From the NCBI GenBank assembly GCA_937888925.1, contig CALARM010000263.1, positions 1 through 50,122 of the forward strand: 50,122 bases of DNA, written 5' to 3'. Both the position numbers and the translations under genes were made by a program. The first letter of the stretch is position 1; each line of letters begins with the position of its first letter. The notes below the pieces were generated by a model. That model did not search any database. It had not been told where the DNA came from and was given only the letters and a program-made list of their open reading frames with translations. Source of the DNA: an uncultured Synergistia bacterium. GTDB lineage: Bacteria > Eremiobacterota > SpSt-956 > JAKJGF01. Positions 10,005 through 16,460 of this stretch are shown one piece after another.

Positions 10005-10808
10005 TCAAAGATTGATATATATAAGCTGTGGCGGTGGTTGCTGCATTGTTATCTTCTGTTCACCACTGCTACCACTGGCCTGACTCACTATTTTACTTGC
10101 ACTTTTTACACTTTGTGATACCCACTGGAAGAATTGTCTGAAAGATTCCTCAGAGTTATCCATACGAAAAGCATGTCCTATAGCAATAGCTTTAAGTTTT
10201 GTTTCATTGATACCTGGCCCGCACCCGACAGTGATAACATTAACTACCTTACGATTCTGTCGATTTAATATTTCCTGTCTTGGTGTCTGCCAGTCATCTG
10301 TAGGTTCTCCATCGGTAAGTATAAAAACCAGAGGTTTCCAGTCTCCTCTCTCTTTACCTTTGACAGATGGTTTAACATCTCTATCTATAGAGGTTTGAAG
10401 TATCTCTAATGCTCTACCCAGAGGAGTCGACCCGTCTGCTTCTAATTCAGGAGGATAGAATTTATCAATATGAACCAGCCCTTCTGTTATAAACTCTACA
10501 GTTTTCCCAAAAGTAATTACACCTACATAAACAGTGTCTTTTGTAATACTATCTGATTTTACCTCTTTTATAAAGGTATTTACTCCTTTTTTTACTGCCT
10601 TAATCGGATCACCATACATACTGCCCGAACAATCTAATAGAAGATACACAGGCAATCTCCTTACCCCTTCCTCCATCGCTACATTCATGCCTGTAATTCC
10701 TTTTCCTTTAGACACACATATAAGTTTATTCCCACAATGTTGACATATCATATGTTCATCAAAATCTTTACCACTACAGGTAGGACATTCCATTACTCCT
10801 AATTCCAT
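10005..10808 (-). CDS. TerY-like vWA domain protein with N-terminal zinc ribbon
   Basis: A 267-residue cytosolic protein and the first gene of the minus-strand operon (AAGGAGAGG, 6 nt before the ATG). Residues 7-30 are a zinc ribbon (CPTC, CQHC). The vWA domain follows, with a complete MIDAS: LLLDCSGSMYGDP, the threonine in DGSTPLGRALE, and FILTDGEPTDDW. The combination of TerY-like vWA, PP2C and kinase is the TerY-P triad described for Ter-linked and conflict-system loci. No TerC/TerD or other tellurite-cluster genes are in the window, so the triad here serves the helical-domain/beta-helix proteins instead. The 440-bp upstream gap is divergent from the gene at 11249 and should hold the promoter; no clear -35/-10 pair stands out. 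Confidence 0.93.
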   Translation of the reverse strand: MELGVMECPTCSGKDFDEHMICQHCGNKLICVSKGKGITGMNVAMEEGVRRLPVYLLLDCSGSMYGDPIKAVKKGVNTFIKEVKSDSITKDTVYVGVITFGKTVEFITEGLVHIDKFYPPELEADGSTPLGRALEILQTSIDRDVKPSVKGKERGDWKPLVFILTDGEPTDDWQTPRQEILNRQNRKVVNVITVGCGPGINETKLKAIAIGHAFRMDNSEESFRQFFQWVSQSVKSASKIVSQASGSSGEQKITMQQPPPQLIYINL

Positions 10809-11070
10809 TTTATCCTCTCCTTATTTTATAAAGTTATAAAAAGACTATCTAATTTTTATAAAAATTCCTTCAGCTATAATTTAGTTTCTTATTTATTTTT
10901 GTCTTTTCATTAATATTTAACCTTTAGTGAAGTTGCTATAATATTCAATTTTTTTTTAAAATTTCCTATAAAAAATAATACTTTCAAAAAAATTACAGGA
11001 TTTGAATTTAAAACAAGAATTTTAAATGAATGTAATCTCCCATATTTTAAAGGTTTAATATTGAGGGGTA

Positions 11071-11209
11071 GTTTCGGTCATAATTTCAGAAGAGTGGCAG
11101 GCTCTGTCTGACGAAGGATTTTGAATGTAAAGACTTCAATGACCTTGTTGATAATCTAATGATAGAGGGATTATTTATTGTGTTAAAGGAATATGAAAAA
11201 GAAATATAG
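11071..11209 (+). pseudogene. Degenerate ORF remnant in the divergent intergenic region
   Basis: The 440-bp gap 10809-11248 contains no intact gene. From 11071 one frame reads VSVIISEEWQALSDEGF to a stop, and a neighbouring frame continues as ECKDFNDLVDNLMIEG then LFIVLKEYEKEI to a stop at 11209. This looks like the C-terminal part of a small protein broken by a single-base shift. Its last part is inside the 34-bp direct repeat found again at 16202. The family is unknown, and coding origin is inferred only from amino-acid composition. Confidence 0.3.
11169..11202 (+). repeat. Left copy of 34-bp direct repeat flanking the DGR/FGE segment
   Basis: The sequence starting gattatttattgtgttaaa recurs at 16202-16235 with one mismatch (t to c). 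The two copies enclose about 5 kb holding the HEPN-like/FGE gene, the DGR relic and the Rpn gene. Flanks outside the repeats do not match each other. Confidence 0.75.
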
Positions 11210-11248
11210 AAATATATTTTCTCAGATTTTTTTACTTCAGGAGGTTTT

Positions 11249-13003
11249 ATGGAAGAAAATTTAAATACACAGCAAATTCGTTCCACCTATCCCTCTCCAC
11301 TGGCTCTGACCTATAAGAGGATGGATGATATGTTAGTAGACGAATCTCCCTCCTCCAAACACAGCCTTCTGGGCGATCTCTTTGAAGTTATCCTGAAATA
11401 CTGCTCCTGTGTCCTTATGGCACAGTATTTGAATGATAAAAGAGTAAATGAAAAGATAAATAATCAGCTACAGAATTTGAGACGTCCTTCCCTGGGGCAC
11501 TGGAATTCATTTTTGAGGGATATTCTGAATTTTTATCATGATAATAATTATGAACCGGTTTTTCCCGAATTATATGATTTTTATACCAGAAAGAATAAAT
11601 CGTTGAAGAAATCGGAACAATGCCGGCAGCTTTTAAAGGAAATTGATATAAAAGCATCAGGAGATATTTCTATAAAGACCATGTTCGATCTTTTTGTTAC
11701 CTACAGAAACAAGGTATGGAAAGGACATGGAGCAACATTATCTGAGAAAGAATGTGTAAAAAGAGTAAAATTAATTCAACCGGCTCTTGAAGAAATTCTT
11801 CTGGAAATGGAATTTATAAAGAGATTAAAACTGGGATATGTAATGAAGGTAACTTATGAAAGAGGATATTCAGATCATATAATGCAATTTTTCACTGGGA
11901 CTGATACAACAAAGAGAAAATATACGAGTGAAAAGAATAAACATCTTGAAACACGTAATCTCTATATCTTTCTGGAAGAAGAAACTCAGTTAATTCCGCT
12001 GTTTACCCTCTATCCATTTATAATATATGATAACTGTAATGACTGCAGAAAAGAACAGTTATTCTTTTTAAATGAAGGTGCGGAGAATCGGCTTGAGTAT
12101 TTAAGCTATCAATGTGGCCACAGATTTATGCCCCCTGCCTATCTGGAAGATTTTGAGAAGTTAATGGAAGATATAAGTTGTTTTTTTAATAAGGAAAAAG
12201 TGCCGGAAGATATTATAGAAAGTTCTCCTTTCAGAAGTGTTGATGAAAGCCTCTATTACGAAAAATTAAAGGAAGTATGGGAAGATGGAATACTTGAAGA
12301 TGAGGAGAAATCAGAACTGGAAGAATTTCTTAAAGAATGGCCCATAACTCCTGAGAGAGCGGCAGAACTTGAAGAGATGGTAAAGAAAGAACTTGGTATA
12401 AGGCAGATTGATGAAGAGAGTCTGAATAAGTACAGAAAACTTCTTGAGAGTTTTTCGAAAAAAAGAGTTATAGATAAAAAGCAGAGAGAACTGTTGAAAC
12501 AGAAAGTAGAATCTCTCGGGATCCCTTTTGAAAGTGCTATAGAGATGGAAGGTGAACTTTATTATGAAAAGGGCTTAAGCTTTAAAGAAAATGGAAATAA
12601 GAAAGAAAGTCTTATTTATTTAGAAGCGGCCTTAGAACTTTTACCTTCCTGTGAGAAATACAGGGTAGAGTGTGAGGTTTTGAGGGAGGCAGAGGAAAAG
12701 AGAAAAGCCGAAGAGGAAGCCTGGAAAAGGGATGAAGAAGAGAGATTAAAAAAAGAGGAAGAGAGAATAAAAGCTGAGGAAGGAATCATAAGAAAGGCTC
12801 AGGAAGAGAAAAGATTAAAGAAAGAGGAAGAACGTAAAAAAGCTGAAGAAGAAGCCGGGAAAAAGGCAGAAGAGGAGAGACTTAAGAAAGAAGAAGAAAA
12901 GAAGAGGAAAGAGGAAGAAAAAGAAAAAGTCTGGAAGAAGAAAGCAGGAGAAAAGCAGAAGAAGAGAAGAAAAGAATTGAGAAAGAGAAAAAAGATAGAT
13001 TAA
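11249..13003 (+). CDS. HEPN-like domain protein with long charged coiled coil (N-terminal part of a split FGE-fold protein)
   Basis: A 584-residue frame with a strong site (CAGGAGG, 4 nt before the ATG). Residues 13-320 form a domain shared with the two STAND proteins in this window: YPSPLALTY at the start, SLGHWNSFLRDIL in the middle, and YRNKVWKGHGA, an R-x6-H motif like the RX4-6H signature of HEPN RNases. A cysteine pair (CNDC) and QCGHRF follow. Residues 350-440 carry helical repeats (LYYEKLKEVWEDGILEDEEKSELEEF), a TPR-like unit lies near 445-475, and the remainder is Lys/Glu-rich coiled coil. The frame ends inside the coiled coil. The -1 frame continues the coiled coil, adds a TPR and ends in the FGE domain (12994-14412). 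The two were therefore one protein, now frameshifted or joined by recoding. Confidence 0.85.
   Translation: MEENLNTQQIRSTYPSPLALTYKRMDDMLVDESPSSKHSLLGDLFEVILKYCSCVLMAQYLNDKRVNEKINNQLQNLRRPSLGHWNSFLRDILNFYHDNNYEPVFPELYDFYTRKNKSLKKSEQCRQLLKEIDIKASGDISIKTMFDLFVTYRNKVWKGHGATLSEKECVKRVKLIQPALEEILLEMEFIKRLKLGYVMKVTYERGYSDHIMQFFTGTDTTKRKYTSEKNKHLETRNLYIFLEEETQLIPLFTLYPFIIYDNCNDCRKEQLFFLNEGAENRLEYLSYQCGHRFMPPAYLEDFEKLMEDISCFFNKEKVPEDIIESSPFRSVDESLYYEKLKEVWEDGILEDEEKSELEEFLKEWPITPERAAELEEMVKKELGIRQIDEESLNKYRKLLESFSKKRVIDKKQRELLKQKVESLGIPFESAIEMEGELYYEKGLSFKENGNKKESLIYLEAALELLPSCEKYRVECEVLREAEEKRKAEEEAWKRDEEERLKKEEERIKAEEGIIRKAQEEKRLKKEEERKKAEEEAGKKAEEERLKKEEEKKRKEEEKEKVWKKKAGEKQKKRRKELRKRKKID
12988..12994 (+). 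other. A AAA AAG slippery heptamer in phase at the frame junction
   Basis: The last codons of the upstream frame are aga aaa aag ata gat taa. A|AAA|AAG is therefore in the correct phase for -1 slippage three codons before the stop, and a -1 shift enters the exact frame that encodes the coiled coil, TPR and FGE domain. This heptamer is the one used by E. coli dnaX. The region is almost pure purine, so a chance match is possible, and the downstream-frame sequence also reads sensibly upstream of the heptamer, back to about 12930. Confidence 0.45.
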
Positions 13004-14412
13004 TTGATTGGCTAAGTAAAGCAGACAAATTATACCTTGAGAATAAGTATGAAGAAGCGATTAATTGTTTTAATAAAGCTTTAGAAATAGAGCCTGAAAA
13101 TATAACAATTAAAAGAGGTAAGGAAGAAGTCATAAAGAAAGTTCAGGAGAAAAAGGAAGAAGCCAGAAGAAAAGCTCTGGAAGAAGAAAGAAAGAGAAAG
13201 GCTGAAGAGGAACGTATAAAGGCAGAAGAAGAAAGCAGAAGAAAAGCTGAAGAGGAAGAGAAAAAGAGAATTGAAGAGGAAAGGTTAAAGAAATTAGAAG
13301 AAGAAAAGAAGAAACGAGAAGAGGAAAGATTAAAGAAATTAGAGGAAGAGAAGAAGAGAAAAGAATATGAAGAGAAAAAGAGAATTGAAGAAGAAAGATT
13401 AAAGAAATTAGAAGAAGAAAAGAAGAAACGAGAAGAGGAAAGACTCAGAAGGGAAGAGGAAGCAAGAAAGAAAGAGGAACTTAAGAAAAAAGAAGAGGAA
13501 AAGAGAAAAGAAGAAGAGAGGAGAAAAGCCGAAGAAAAAGCTAAAAGAAGGAAACAGATTTCAGTGCCTGAGATGGTCTTAATTCCTGGTGGTACATTTC
13601 AGATGGGCAGTATAAGAAGAAGAGGCCTTTTTTCACTTTTTAGAGATAATAAAGAATTTCCAGATGAGAAACCTTCACATTCAGTCCGTCTGGATAGTTT
13701 TTATATGGGAAAATATGAAGTAACCAATAAAGAGTATTGTGAATTTTTAAATTTTCAGGGAAACCAGAGTGAAGGTGGAGTTACCTGGATAGCAATTGAA
13801 GATAATAAGTATTGTGGTATAGAAGTTGGATCTAATCCTGGAACATATAAAATTAAAGTTAAGTATGAGAAACACCCTGTAGTACATGTATCGTGGTATG
13901 GAGCAGTGGCATATTGTAACTGGTTGAGTGAAGAGGAAGGATTGGAGAAGTGTTATGGTGAGAAAGGCAAAAGAGTGCAGGTGGATATAACAAAAAATGG
14001 TTATCGGCTTTCAACGGAGGCTGAGTGGGAATATGCCTGTCGTGGAGGAACAATTACTGATTACTACTGGGGAGATAGTATGGATGTTTCTTATTGCTGG
14101 TATTTAAATAATTCTGGTGGAAATCATTACCCTGTAGGCCAGAAGAAACCCAATGTTTTTGGTCTTTATGATATGAGCGGGAATGTATGGGAGTGGTGTA
14201 GTGATTGGTATGGGAATTATTCATCCGGTAGTGTAAATAACCCTACTGGCCCCGATTCTGGCTTGTACCGGGTTTGTCGCGGCGGCTGTTGTTACTGCGA
14301 TGCCGGTTACTGCCGGTCTGCCAGTCGTTGCGGGTTCACGCCGGACGGCCGCTACGACTACCTGGGTTTCCGCCTTTGTAGGAGTGCCTTAAATATTACC
14401 CTTGGCACTTGA
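12994..14412 (+). CDS. Coiled coil/TPR/FGE-sulfatase (C-type-lectin fold) protein; DGR target protein, C-terminal part
   Basis: The frame continues the preceding protein in -1 phase. It has no convincing start of its own (a GTG at 13564 lies at the domain edge and lacks a ribosome binding site). It opens with a TPR (ADKLYLENKYEEAINCFNKA), then about 130 residues of Lys/Glu coiled coil, then from 13567 an FGE-sulfatase domain: MVLIPGGTFQMGS, FYMGKYEVTNKEYCEFLN, HPVVHVSWYGAVAYCNWLS, GYRLSTEAEWEYACRGG, GLYDMSGNVWEWCSDWYG, and the terminal RVCRGG...LGFRLCRSA. This fold is the usual scaffold of DGR variable proteins, and the DGR variable repeat covers its last strands (14260-14377). Here that patch is rich in cysteine (CRGGCCYCDAGYC). 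Ligand binding rather than enzymatic function is likely. The intact fusion would couple a variable sensor to a HEPN-like effector. Confidence 0.8.
   Translation, partial: DRLIDWLSKADKLYLENKYEEAINCFNKALEIEPENITIKRGKEEVIKKVQEKKEEARRKALEEERKRKAEEERIKAEEESRRKAEEEEKKRIEEERLKKLEEEKKKREEERLKKLEEEKKRKEYEEKKRIEEERLKKLEEEKKKREEERLRREEEARKKEELKKKEEEKRKEEERRKAEEKAKRRKQISVPEMVLIPGGTFQMGSIRRRGLFSLFRDNKEFPDEKPSHSVRLDSFYMGKYEVTNKEYCEFLNFQGNQSEGGVTWIAIEDNKYCGIEVGSNPGTYKIKVKYEKHPVVHVSWYGAVAYCNWLSEEEGLEKCYGEKGKRVQVDITKNGYRLSTEAEWEYACRGGTITDYYWGDSMDVSYCWYLNNSGGNHYPVGQKKPNVFGLYDMSGNVWEWCSDWYGNYSSGSVNNPTGPDSGLYRVCRGGCCYCDAGYCRSASRCGFTPDGRYDYLGFRLCRSALNITLGT
14260..14377 (+). repeat. DGR variable repeat (VR)
   Basis: A 118-bp segment at the 3' end of the FGE domain. 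It aligns without gaps to the template repeat at 14897-15014. By hand alignment I count 32 differences, 21 at template adenines, hitting mainly AAC codons of the template (to TGC, TAC, GGC, TTC, GAC). The 3' end shares the 17-bp GC-rich block cctgggtttccgccttt with the template, as expected for an initiation-of-mutagenic-homing site. The segment is far richer in GC than its surroundings. Confidence 0.88.
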
Positions 14413-14465
14413 TTCCTTGGTCCCTTGGTCGGGGTCTGGTTCAGGGGCGGAAGAAAAGGGAGGTA

Positions 14466-14544
14466 GACCTGCAGTCCGTAATGCAGGCTATGTGTGTCGT
14501 GGCGATAGACCAACACACATAACCGTAATGAAGGACTGCAGGTC
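14466..14544 (+). other. Long imperfect hairpin/cruciform downstream of the VR
   Basis: Outer arms gacctgcagtcc (14466-14477) and ggactgcaggtc (14533-14544) are perfectly complementary over 12 bp. Inner arms ggctatgtgtgt (14486-14497) and acacacataacc (14513-14524) pair with one mismatch. Many DGRs need a hairpin just 3' of the VR for target recognition. This one is larger than the known short-stem examples and sits about 90 bp after the VR, so it could also be a transcription terminator or a mobile-element end. Confidence 0.7.
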
Positions 14545-14577
14545 GGGTGGGGGTTGAAGAAAGGATTTTGATGTTTT

Positions 14578-14700
14578 ATGTTAGTAAAAGTAATTACCCT
14601 TCGTTTCGATCCATTGATTGATTCATTTAATGATAGTGTTCTTGTGGATTTTATCAAAGATAAAGGCATTCTATCTATAAGAGAACATTCCTGTTCCTGA
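14578..14700 (+). pseudogene. Truncated DGR accessory ORF (HRDC-type accessory N-terminus)
   Basis: Forty codons reading MLVKVITLRFDPLIDSF, VLVDFIKDKGILSIREH, then SCS and a stop. The TLRFDP...FIKDK.ILSIREH pattern matches, from memory, the N-terminus of a small accessory protein that often accompanies DGR reverse transcriptases. The normal protein continues well past this point; here it stops exactly where the RT fragment takes over in another frame, indicating an internal deletion. Confidence 0.5.
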
Positions 14701-14815
14701 TTATACTGCCGGTAAAGGACTGCCTATCGGAAATCTTACAAGTCAATATTTTGCAAATTATTATCTGGGAAAGTTGGATCATTTCATTAGAATTGTTTTT
14801 AGCTTCTGTATATAG
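14681..14815 (+). pseudogene. Reverse transcriptase fragment (DGR-type RT relic)
   Basis: An open stretch of 44 codons contains PDYTAGKGLPIGNLTSQ followed by FANYYLGKLDHFI. GLPIGNLTSQxFAN is the conserved G/SQ motif of group-II-like and DGR reverse transcriptases, with LDHF just beyond. The palm catalytic YxDD block that should follow within about 20 residues is absent, a stop occurs at 14813, and the N-terminal fingers are missing because the fragment joins the truncated accessory ORF. It cannot encode an active RT. No other RT is visible in the window. Confidence 0.8.
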
Positions 14816-14896
14816 AAGGGATTCCTTCCAGTACATTACAGGCAAGAAGAGAGCTTTTTGAAGTTTCACTATATTAAGGGTGATTTCCATAAAACA

Positions 14897-15014
14897 GGCT
14901 CGTACCGGGTTAATCGCGGCGGTAGCTGAAACAACAACGCCGTCAACTGCCGGTCTGCTTACCGGAACAACAACACGCCGGACAACCGCAACAACAACCT
15001 GGGTTTCCGCCTTT
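14897..15014 (+). repeat. DGR template repeat (TR)
   Basis: A 118-bp non-coding segment rich in AAC triplets (runs of aacaacaac at three places), matching the VR in length and in all GC-rich framework blocks (tgccggtctgc, acgccggac, ctgggtttccgccttt). Read in the VR frame it would give RGGS, a TGA codon where this fold has Trp, then NNNAVNCRSAYRNNN. The TGA does not matter for a template. It lies downstream of the RT fragment on the same strand as the target. Some non-adenine differences from the VR suggest drift since the system was last active. Confidence 0.88.
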
Positions 15015-15087
15015 CCAGTACAAGTCATCGCCAGATGAGTATAGTTTACGGATTATACTCCAGTGCACAGGAATTCTCCAACCGGAA

Positions 15088-15180
15088 GTCATCCTGAGCC
15101 GGCAGGAAAGCCGGACGAATAAGAAATTCCTCTCTGCGTTTAGTAGGCCCTGTGTGCTCAAAAGATGCAGAAGGATTCCG
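15088..15180 (+). repeat. Possible dispersed intergenic repeat with short hairpin
   Basis: The stretch starts gtcatcctgagccggcagg, includes the stem CCGGC/GCCGG (15099-15103 with 15110-15114) and ends near agaaggattccg. Sequences of the gtcatcctgagc...gaaggattc type are common dispersed repeats in environmental genomes, and its base composition differs from the neighbours. Only one copy lies in this window, so dispersion cannot be shown here. Confidence 0.3.
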
Positions 15181-15195
15181 ATTGGGTTATTTTCT

Positions 15196-16122
15196 CTATT
15201 TCTTTTGCTTTTGCAATTTCTTAACTTCCTTAATAGATAACTCTGTTAACTCAGCCACTTCTTCTATGGAATAACCTTTTTCAAGGGCTTTCTTTACTAT
15301 TTTTTCAATAGTTTCGCTCCTGCCCTCATGTTTACCTTTTTCCATCCCTTCTTGTTTACCTTTTTCCATCCCTTTTTCCATCCCTTTTTCCATAGCTATC
15401 TTTTCAAAGGTTGTTAAAACCATTTTAACTTCCTCCTTTTGGTATTCTTCTAATTCTTTATATATCTTCATATTCAGTGTGGTATCTTTTAATTCAAGTA
15501 TTATTTCTATAAACCTGAGCATATTTATTATCTGTTCCTGTGCATAGCCACGTTCAAACATTAACCTCATTAACTTCCTCTTAAAATTATATCTCATCTC
15601 CTCATCAGTCCGGCTCTCTATACTGTACTTTACAGCAAGTGTTACAAGAGCAAATGGATTTTCATTCTCAAGAAGAGCTTTTTCATCATATTCAATAAGT
15701 TTTACGGAACGGTAATTAAATGACAACTCAGTTTGATAGAAATTATAGTGAAATCTCTCAGGATAATTTTTACTTTTTCCTGTAAATACTGCCAGACTGA
15801 CAATGTTTCTATTGTATTTATCCAAAATTCTATAAAAATATCTAAACATGCGCCTGGTAAAGTTTTTTCTGTTGTTCCCCTGAACTTCTATATGTATCAT
15901 CGCCCAGAGTTCTTTACCGTTTTTCATATATACTTCTACCAGTTTATCCACTATTCTTTTACTGTCTTTAGATTTAGGAGATATAACCTGAAGTTCTTTA
16001 TCCAGAAACTCACACTTTTTAGTAAAATCTATATCTACTGCAAAGTCAGACATATAGAAATATACAAATTTCTCAAATAGATTTTCTATGATTTCCTTCC
16101 AGGCCTCGTCATATTGTGCCAT
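15196..16122 (-). CDS. Rpn/YhgA-type PD-(D/E)XK nuclease (putative transposase family)
   Basis: A 308-residue protein preceded by GAAGGGAC. The nuclease core is seen as DIDFTKKCEFLDKELQ, then RIVDKLVEVYMKNGKELW and IHIEVQGN, giving the D...(h)ExQ variant of PD-(D/E)XK typical of Rpn (recombination-promoting nuclease) and PDDEXK_2 transposase-like proteins. RRMFRYFYRI and VVSLAVFTG-like strands follow. The C-terminus has the usual EKGMEKGMEKGKQEG repeats and a short helix-turn-helix-like end (SIEEVAELTELSIKEVKKL). These genes occur in many scattered copies and accompany genome plasticity; this one closes the DGR segment inside the 34-bp direct repeats. It appears intact. Confidence 0.92.
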   Translation of the reverse strand: MAQYDEAWKEIIENLFEKFVYFYMSDFAVDIDFTKKCEFLDKELQVISPKSKDSKRIVDKLVEVYMKNGKELWAMIHIEVQGNNRKNFTRRMFRYFYRILDKYNRNIVSLAVFTGKSKNYPERFHYNFYQTELSFNYRSVKLIEYDEKALLENENPFALVTLAVKYSIESRTDEEMRYNFKRKLMRLMFERGYAQEQIINMLRFIEIILELKDTTLNMKIYKELEEYQKEEVKMVLTTFEKIAMEKGMEKGMEKGKQEGMEKGKHEGRSETIEKIVKKALEKGYSIEEVAELTELSIKEVKKLQKQKK

Positions 16123-16201
16123 TTTTATATCGTCCCTTCTGTAAGTTCTTGCCGTCTCTATTATACCATTATAGACTTTTAAACATCAATGGATTAGCTT
16201 A

Positions 16202-16235
16202 GATTATTTATTGTGCTAAAGGAATATGAAAAAGA
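16202..16235 (+). repeat. Right copy of 34-bp direct repeat flanking the DGR/FGE segment
   Basis: 33 of 34 bases match 11169-11202. It lies in the 338-bp gap 16123-16460. Past the repeat the gap holds only broken reading frames (for example LLEYIEDKTGG then HVTYYLDYVCYE), which may be the other end of a disrupted gene, and then the promoter at 16391. Confidence 0.75.
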
Positions 16236-16390
16236 GGAAGGGTTCAACTCAAGCGCTTTATTTAGATAAAATAACTGCGTACAATAATGCTCATTCAAAG
16301 GACACCTATTAGAATATATAGAGGATAAAACAGGTGGCAGTAATAGGCATGTAACTTATTATCTTGATTATGTCTGTTACGAGACATTTT

Positions 16391-16418
16391 TTGACTTTTC
16401 TTATATTTATATTATAAT
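16391..16418 (+). promoter_or_regulatory. Sigma70-type promoter for the HerA/LHH gene cluster
   Basis: TTGACT at 16391-16396 and TATAAT at 16413-16418 are separated by 16 bp, giving a near-consensus promoter 43 bp before the ATG at 16461. It faces the plus-strand run of genes. Confidence 0.65.
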
Positions 16419-16460
16419 ATTTTTACCTTTTACTTAAAAAAAGAGAAAGAAGGTTTATTT

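Noticed and set aside
10005..10808. Full tellurite-resistance (ter) locus
   Set aside because: Only the vWA/PP2C/kinase triad is present; there is no TerC, TerD or TerB-like gene in the window.
12660..13560. Low-complexity Lys/Glu/Arg region as a non-coding purine repeat
   Set aside because: It is open in the coding frames over a long distance and connects recognisable domains on both sides, so a charged coiled coil is the better reading.
13564..14412. FGE domain as an independent gene starting at GTG 13564
   Set aside because: No Shine-Dalgarno sequence precedes it, and the same frame continues upstream through coiled coil and TPR to the frame junction near 12994.
14358..15161. Minus-strand frames across the hairpin and DGR template region
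   Set aside because: They arise from the AAC-rich template and the palindrome. The plus-strand interpretation (VR, RT motif, TR) explains the sequence better.
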